Shown here in pieces: positions 59,355 to 64,000 of a DNA stretch of 64,000 nucleotides (positions are counted from its first letter, which is position 1; every line of letters begins with the position of its first letter). Under the pieces are notes generated by a model, which did not search any database, was not told the origin of the DNA, and was given only the letters and a program-made list of their open reading frames with translations. The position numbers were made by a program, and so were the translations under genes. The stretch covers positions 16,866 through 80,865 of the forward strand of contig JAWLEN010000002.1 of NCBI GenBank assembly GCA_041686095.1, given 5' to 3'. The stretch is from WJMT01 sp041686095 (GTDB lineage: Bacteria; Acidobacteriota; Aminicenantia; Aminicenantales; Aminicenantaceae).

Positions 59355-60542
59355 GTGGATAAAATAAAACGGCTTTATTTTAAGGATCCTTATCAAACAG
59401 AATTTGAGTCTGAAGTTATAAGTGTGTCTCAGAAAAAAGGAAAATATTTGGTGATGCTTGAGCAGACCTGTTTTTATCCTGAATCTGGAGGCCAGCCCGC
59501 TGATTCAGGAGAGATAAACGGGATTCCTGTGGTCCATGTTTTTGAGGAAAACGGAGAGGTTATCCATGTGTTAGAGAGCGAAGTAAGATCTAAAAAAGTT
59601 ACAGGGAAAATTGATTGGAAGAGAAGGTTTGACCACATGCAGCAGCATGCGGGTCAGCATATTCTTTCCCAGTGTTTTCATAGATTGGTAAAGGGCAAAA
59701 CGGTTTCTTTTCATTTGGGAGAAGATAATTCCACTGTGGATATAGACATAGATAAGATATCAAAACATGATCTTTTCAAAGTGGAAGAGATGGCCAATCA
59801 AATTGTTTTTGAAAACAGGGAGATCAAGACTTATTTTTTACCTGAAAAGAAAATTTCTGATGTGCCGCTCCGAAAGCCTCCTAAAAAGCATGGATTGATA
59901 CGAATTGTTGAAGTGACAGGGTTTGAGTATTCTGCTTGTGGGGGAACCCATCCTAGATACACAGGTGAGATCGGGATGATAAAAATAATTGGGCAGGAAA
60001 GGATTAGGCAAAATTTCCGCTTCACATTTGTTTGCGGACACAGAGCGTATAGTGATTATACCAGAAAAGATAAAATCCTCACTGAGACTGCTGTGATGCT
60101 GTCTTCCCATGAAGAGGATGTCCCCCATTCTGTGGAAAAGCTTTTTTCTGATTTAAAAGAACAGAAAAAAAAGAATCGGAAAATATCCAAAAGATTAAGT
60201 GAGGTTGAGGCAGAAAAAATCATTAAGGACGCCAGTGGCCCTGTGATAAAAAAAATCTTTAAAAAAAAGACCAAAGATCAAATTCGAATCCTAGCTCTTC
60301 ATATCATCAAAGAATCTGGATTTTACATCATTTTTGGGGTGATTCAAGATGACATGGCTCATTTGGTGCTAGCCCGCTCTGAAGATATTGATTTTGATAT
60401 GAGGAATCTTATTCCTGAAATATCCTCTGTGCTTAAGGTTAAAGGAGGGGGCCGTCCTTCTCTGGTGGAACTGGTGGGAGAGGAGCCGGATAAACTCGAA
60501 ACAGCACTCAACAAAGCCTATGAATCCATCCCCGCTAAATGA
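59355..60542 (+). CDS. alanyl-tRNA editing protein (AlaX-L-like, with DHHA1 domain)
   Basis: 395 residues from a GTG start 8 nt after GCAGGAG. Trans-editing factors of this class remove Ser or Gly mischarged on tRNA-Ala. The zinc ligands are HAGQH in QQHAGQHILS and C-x3-H in SACGGTH. The N-terminal barrel (about 1-90) resembles the AlaRS editing region, and the last third (about 250-395, with KGGGRPSLVE) is a DHHA1 domain. It forms a run with RNase HIII, 21 bp upstream. Confidence 0.9.
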   Translation: MDKIKRLYFKDPYQTEFESEVISVSQKKGKYLVMLEQTCFYPESGGQPADSGEINGIPVVHVFEENGEVIHVLESEVRSKKVTGKIDWKRRFDHMQQHAGQHILSQCFHRLVKGKTVSFHLGEDNSTVDIDIDKISKHDLFKVEEMANQIVFENREIKTYFLPEKKISDVPLRKPPKKHGLIRIVEVTGFEYSACGGTHPRYTGEIGMIKIIGQERIRQNFRFTFVCGHRAYSDYTRKDKILTETAVMLSSHEEDVPHSVEKLFSDLKEQKKKNRKISKRLSEVEAEKIIKDASGPVIKKIFKKKTKDQIRILALHIIKESGFYIIFGVIQDDMAHLVLARSEDIDFDMRNLIPEISSVLKVKGGGRPSLVELVGEEPDKLETALNKAYESIPAK

Positions 60543-61110
60543 GGCGGGGTTTGGCTAAGATCTCCATGACCTTCAGGTCAAAAAAGTTCTGAGTATGGGA
60601 GGCTTTTAGGAGTAGAGCGGTGTCTGCTCCTTGGGAAGTTCCCCCTATGGAGATGCATTCTTGGCTGGTGGAAACAAGGCCGGCATCAGCAGCCATAAGA
60701 GCGATTTCTACAGCGACTTTGGTTCCTTCTCCAAAAATTCTTAATGTGTAAGCTATGATTTCTTCCAACTCATAGGTTCCCAACTTTTTCCTCACGGCTC
60801 TTCCCACTCCTCCTAAGGCATGCTGGCAGGTTAGGATTTTCACTCCTGATTTTTCCAGCTTCACTTTATTTTCTTTTTTAAGCTGCTGGTGGTCTGGTTT
60901 GAGAAATCCTGTGGAATGAGTGACCACCACCAGATTTCTGTTCTTGAAATAGGGCGCAGCCTTCAGACCTGTGCGCCCGGAACAGGAGGCGATGAGAATA
61001 TTTTTGATGTTTTGTTCCTCTGCTTTTTGAGCCGCGATATCAAGGGTTTTTTGGGTGTTTTCGTTTCCTGGATTTTCAAAGATATAACATGTTGTTTGTT
61101 GATATTCCAT
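60535..61110 (-). CDS. stand-alone pyruvate-kinase C-terminal-domain-like protein
   Basis: 191 residues from the ATG at 61110, which follows AGGAGG by 6 nt; the longer frame lacks a ribosome site. The alpha/beta fold with IASCSGRTGLKAAPYF, VVVTHSTGF and the ISIGGTSQGADTALLL end resembles the allosteric C-terminal domain of pyruvate kinase without the catalytic barrel. Such free domains are known from archaea and bacteria but have no assigned role. Its stop overlaps the AlaX-like stop region by 8 bp on the opposite strand. Confidence 0.75.
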   Translation of the reverse strand: MEYQQTTCYIFENPGNENTQKTLDIAAQKAEEQNIKNILIASCSGRTGLKAAPYFKNRNLVVVTHSTGFLKPDHQQLKKENKVKLEKSGVKILTCQHALGGVGRAVRKKLGTYELEEIIAYTLRIFGEGTKVAVEIALMAADAGLVSTSQECISIGGTSQGADTALLLKASHTQNFFDLKVMEILAKPRLI

Positions 61111-61253
61111 AAATTTCCTCCTGTTTGGATTTTGAACGCATGGAATCCAAATCATATCACAGGCATGGTTCTGATTTGAACCATTTCTTTTTCCTTACGT
61201 AGAAGTATTGTAGAATTGAATATCATATTTAATAAGGATAATATAGATTAAAA

Positions 61254-62489
61254 ATGGCCAGAGTGCATGTCGGTGAATCCATATCCATGTCCATTGGTTC
61301 TCTGTGGGCCAATAAATTAAGGACATTTCTCACTCTCCTGGGGATCATCATCGGTGTTCTAACCATTATTGCTGTGGTTTCCATTATCCAGGGTCTCAAT
61401 GACTATGTTTATGAAAAGATGTCTTTTTATGGAGCCAATGACTTCTCGGTTTCCAAATTCTCATTTATAGGGACTTCCCTTCAGGGATATAGAGAGCAGC
61501 TCAAAAGAAAAGACTTGACTCTTGATGACATGAGGCTTATCCGTGACCGATGTGAATACTGCGAGTTGGTAGGAGCCTCAGTGAGCACCAGCCGAACCGT
61601 TAAATTCGGAAGCCAATCTTTGAGGAATGTCTCAGTAAGAGGGGCCACCTATATCGATCATTTGATCGGGAGCGTGGAAGAACTGGAACACGGACACCAT
61701 ATACTGAAGGAGATGGAAGACCATTCACGCCGAGTGTGTGTGATCGGAGCGGATATTGCTGAGAGGCTTTTTCCTCATCTAAACCCCCTAGGAAGACAGA
61801 TCAAAATAGGAAACCACGGCTTCAAGGTCATAGGAGTGGCTAAAGCCAAAGGGAAAATATTGGGCATGAGTCAAGATAATTTTGTCCGGATTCCCATCAC
61901 CACATTCCAGAAAATATACGGATCAAGAAGAACCATTACCATAAACATTCACACCCAGTCTCAAGAGCATATGGACCTGGGTAAGGAAGAAGTGCGGACT
62001 ATCCTGAGGACCAAAAGACACATTCCTTTTGGTGAACCCGATGACTTTTCCTTTCAGACATCGGATCAGTTTATTCAGATTTATAAAAGCGCCACCACAG
62101 GGATTTACTTTGCCATGATCGCTATCTCTTCTTTAGCGCTGATTGTGGGTGGAATCGTAGTCATGAACATCATGCTGGTCTCGGTTACCGAAAGAATCAA
62201 TGAAATCGGGATAAGGATGGCGGTGGGAGCCCGAAGAACAGACATTCTTTTTCAATTTCTTATAGAGGCAGCCACTCTATCCACTATCGGGGGTGCCATA
62301 GGGATTATTCTTGGATTTATTCTCGCCAGAATCATATCTGCGGCCACATCCATTCCTTCCAGTGTGGATCCTGTATCCATTGTCATTGCTGTGGTGGTTT
62401 CCGCGTCGATTGGAATATTTTTCGGCATCTATCCAGCCAATAAAGCATCCAGTCTCGATCCCATAGAAGCATTGAGGTCAGGTCTATGA
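61254..62489 (+). CDS. MacB/FtsX-type ABC transporter permease (first of two)
   Basis: 411 residues. An N-terminal membrane helix (about 21-45, FLTLLGIIIGVLTIIAVVSI), a periplasmic MacB_PCD domain (about 46-275), then three C-terminal helices with VMNIMLVSVTERINEIGIRMAVGAR, the FtsX coupling segment. MacB-type transporters are mechanotransmission machines that power efflux of toxins, peptides or lipoproteins. No ATPase domain is fused. It overlaps the next permease by 4 bp (ATGA). Confidence 0.92.
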   Translation: MARVHVGESISMSIGSLWANKLRTFLTLLGIIIGVLTIIAVVSIIQGLNDYVYEKMSFYGANDFSVSKFSFIGTSLQGYREQLKRKDLTLDDMRLIRDRCEYCELVGASVSTSRTVKFGSQSLRNVSVRGATYIDHLIGSVEELEHGHHILKEMEDHSRRVCVIGADIAERLFPHLNPLGRQIKIGNHGFKVIGVAKAKGKILGMSQDNFVRIPITTFQKIYGSRRTITINIHTQSQEHMDLGKEEVRTILRTKRHIPFGEPDDFSFQTSDQFIQIYKSATTGIYFAMIAISSLALIVGGIVVMNIMLVSVTERINEIGIRMAVGARRTDILFQFLIEAATLSTIGGAIGIILGFILARIISAATSIPSSVDPVSIVIAVVVSASIGIFFGIYPANKASSLDPIEALRSGL

Positions 62490-63736
62490 GAACAGGAATC
62501 TTTAAAGATGTTTTCCAGATGTCTCTGGATTCTATCAAATCCCACAAACTCCGTTCTTTCCTCACTCTTCTAGGAATCATGATCGGCGTCATGACTGTGA
62601 TCGCCATGGTCTCTGTGGTTCAGGGCCTCAATAAATCATTTCTCAGTGAGCTGGAAGCCGTAGGACCCGATGTCCTCATGATAAGTAAATATGAACCAGG
62701 AATCACAGTAGGAAATATGTCTGATGAAGAAAGACAAAGAGAAGACCTGACTTTTGAAGATGCGGTGGCTATAGAAAACGAGTGTTCTTTAGTTGAAGCA
62801 GTGGCTGTGGATATTGTGATTTCAATGTTTGAATCCATTCCTATTAAATATCGAGGAATAGAAGCGTCTGCAGACACCCTTATTATTGGGGCGAATGAAG
62901 ATTTTCCCAGGGTCCTTTCTGTTTATCGTCCAGAAAGAGGACGGTTTATAACCGAAGCTGATATGAATCACCGCACCAAGGTGTGTGTTCTGGGCGCAGA
63001 CGTTAAAGAAACTCTTTTTCCTCATACAGATCCCATAGGAAAAGAAATAAGAATCGGAGCCCACAGATTTACAGTCATAGGGGAGACGGAGAAAAGAGGA
63101 GCTATGTTTGGACAGAGCAGAGACAACATCGTGGTGATTCCCTTGACCACAGCCTTGAAGCATTTCTCTTATGACTTGAGCAATATTGAGATCACAGCGG
63201 TTCCCACAAAGCATGAATATTATGAAGAGGCTAAGGAACAGATCATCAATGTTCTCCGCAGACGAAGACAGGTTCCAGTGGGCAAACCCAATGACTTTGC
63301 TCTTTTCGGGCAGGAAACCATGCTTGACCTTTACAACCAGCTAACTGGAGCTGCTTATTTAGTGATGATCGTGATCTCCTCAATTGGTTTGCTGGTGGGA
63401 GGAATCGGGGTCATGAACATCATGCTGGTCACGGTCAAGGAAAGAACCAGAGAAATAGGGATACGCAAAGCCATTGGAGCGCGCTCGTCAGATATCCAGA
63501 ATCAATTTCTTATTGAATCCGTTATCCTTACAGGAGTGGGAGGAGCCATGGGGCTTTTGCTTGGATTCGCCATTGCTTTTATTGTGAGAATCACAACTCC
63601 CCTCCCTGCATCAGTCACGCCCTGGTCAGTAGCCTTAGGACTTTTTGTATCCATATCCGTGGGGCTTTTCTTTGGTATCTTTCCAGCCCAAAAAGCAGCT
63701 AAAGTGAGTCCTATCATTTCCCTGCACTACGAATAA
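62486..63736 (+). CDS. MacB/FtsX-type ABC transporter permease (second of two)
   Basis: 416 residues with the same architecture as the preceding protein and clear sequence similarity to it (for instance VMNIMLVTVKERTREIGIRKAIGAR against VMNIMLVSVTERINEIGIRMAVGAR), so the pair arose by duplication and probably forms a heterodimer. No ATPase or membrane-fusion protein gene is adjacent: the upstream neighbour is on the other strand and the downstream sequence is non-coding to the window end. Confidence 0.92.
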   Translation: MRTGIFKDVFQMSLDSIKSHKLRSFLTLLGIMIGVMTVIAMVSVVQGLNKSFLSELEAVGPDVLMISKYEPGITVGNMSDEERQREDLTFEDAVAIENECSLVEAVAVDIVISMFESIPIKYRGIEASADTLIIGANEDFPRVLSVYRPERGRFITEADMNHRTKVCVLGADVKETLFPHTDPIGKEIRIGAHRFTVIGETEKRGAMFGQSRDNIVVIPLTTALKHFSYDLSNIEITAVPTKHEYYEEAKEQIINVLRRRRQVPVGKPNDFALFGQETMLDLYNQLTGAAYLVMIVISSIGLLVGGIGVMNIMLVTVKERTREIGIRKAIGARSSDIQNQFLIESVILTGVGGAMGLLLGFAIAFIVRITTPLPASVTPWSVALGLFVSISVGLFFGIFPAQKAAKVSPIISLHYE

Positions 63737-63850
63737 CAGATGAAATTTGGGTATGGCTTGGGCTCGCTAAAGATTTTTAACGCCATTCTTCGTACTGTGT
63801 TTTCGGCTTCTGCGCAACTCCCCCTATCCGTAGGTCAAACATCCTTGTCA

Positions 63851-63985
63851 TTCATAAAATATGTATGCATTCTCATACACATTTATCATGATCCAGATTT
63901 TTACCAATGTTTTATTTATTAAGATCATGATTGTTAAGTTAACTCAATTAATGATTATTATTTTATGCATACATATTTTACCTTA
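63851..63985. repeat. AT-rich inverted-repeat element at the right end of the window
   Basis: TAAAATATGTATGCAT (63855-63870) is a perfect 16-bp inverted repeat of ATGCATACATATTTTA (63965-63980). The left arm with its flank (TTCATAAAATATGTATGCAT) is identical to the flank of the truncated GC-rich repeat at 11430-11449. The 264 bp from 63737 to the end contain no convincing gene. Confidence 0.7.
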
Positions 63986-64000
63986 CAGGCAAGCTGATCT

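Noticed and set aside
63740..63922. 60-codon ORF after the second permease
   Set aside because: No ribosome site; it runs into the AT-rich inverted repeat and shows no recognisable domain.

Overview
The window is about 64 kb of AT-rich bacterial chromosome, densely coded on both strands, with no phage, integrase, intact transposase or CRISPR array. A TonB-dependent receptor with an N-terminal carboxypeptidase-regulatory-like domain, an LptB ATPase, an HME-type RND pump and MacB-type permeases imply a Gram-negative envelope. A glycyl radical enzyme with its activase, an aldehyde:ferredoxin oxidoreductase, NuoEFG-like plus Nfn-like subunits and a class I CoA transferase imply an anaerobic, ferredoxin-centred metabolism. 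This gene set and the GC-rich dispersed repeats fit an uncultivated Acidobacteriota / Aminicenantota-type lineage. That placement is inferred from gene content only; no rRNA gene is present.

Layout. 1-5.4 kb: end of an RND pump, a UbiA prenyltransferase, a GAF/HD-GYP protein, tRNA-Val and a stand-alone TrpB2 behind a consensus promoter and a structured leader. 5.4-8.5 kb: a plus-strand run of UDG-like protein, DHH phosphoesterase, M50/CBS protease and coiled-coil protein. 8.5-15.8 kb: CorA, membrane proteins, LptB, DUF1848, then the minus-strand run rpsU-lipA-phosphoesterase-MGMT. 15.9-22 kb: TonB-dependent receptor, then glycyl radical enzyme plus activase. 22-28.5 kb: sensor kinase, ParA/MinD-like ATPase, J-like protein, tRNA-Lys, rpoZ, CYTH protein and polyprenyl synthase. 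The central part of this segment is bracketed by near-identical 108-bp inverted repeats. 28.4-39.9 kb: TatD, DUF885, FabH-like synthase, SDR, serine palmitoyltransferase-like enzyme, S55 peptidase, beta-propeller protein and corrinoid protein. 39.9-44.7 kb: a tightly packed minus-strand operon of GHMP kinase, EF-P, AOR and tandem class II aldolase. 45.1-48.6 kb: MBL hydrolase, amidohydrolase and CaCA exchanger. 48.9-57.3 kb: an overlapping operon of alanine-dehydrogenase-like protein, NuoE-, NuoF- and NuoG-like subunits, NfnA-like and NfnB-like subunits. 57.3-63.7 kb: CoA transferase, RNase HIII, AlaX-like protein, a pyruvate-kinase-C-domain-like protein and two MacB-type permeases.

The two most notable things are (i) several families of short dispersed repeats that no gene explains, chiefly a 182-bp GC-rich foldable element in three copies (one cut in half at a hairpin apex) and an AT-rich family that includes the inverted pair, and (ii) the 48.9-57.3 kb redox operon. 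In that operon NADH-dehydrogenase-like and Nfn-like flavoproteins are encoded together, with no hydrogenase or active formate dehydrogenase subunit, behind an alanine-dehydrogenase homologue that has lost its Rossmann glycines and a catalytic lysine. Promoters near the -35/-10 consensus with 16-18 bp spacing recur ahead of many transcription units.
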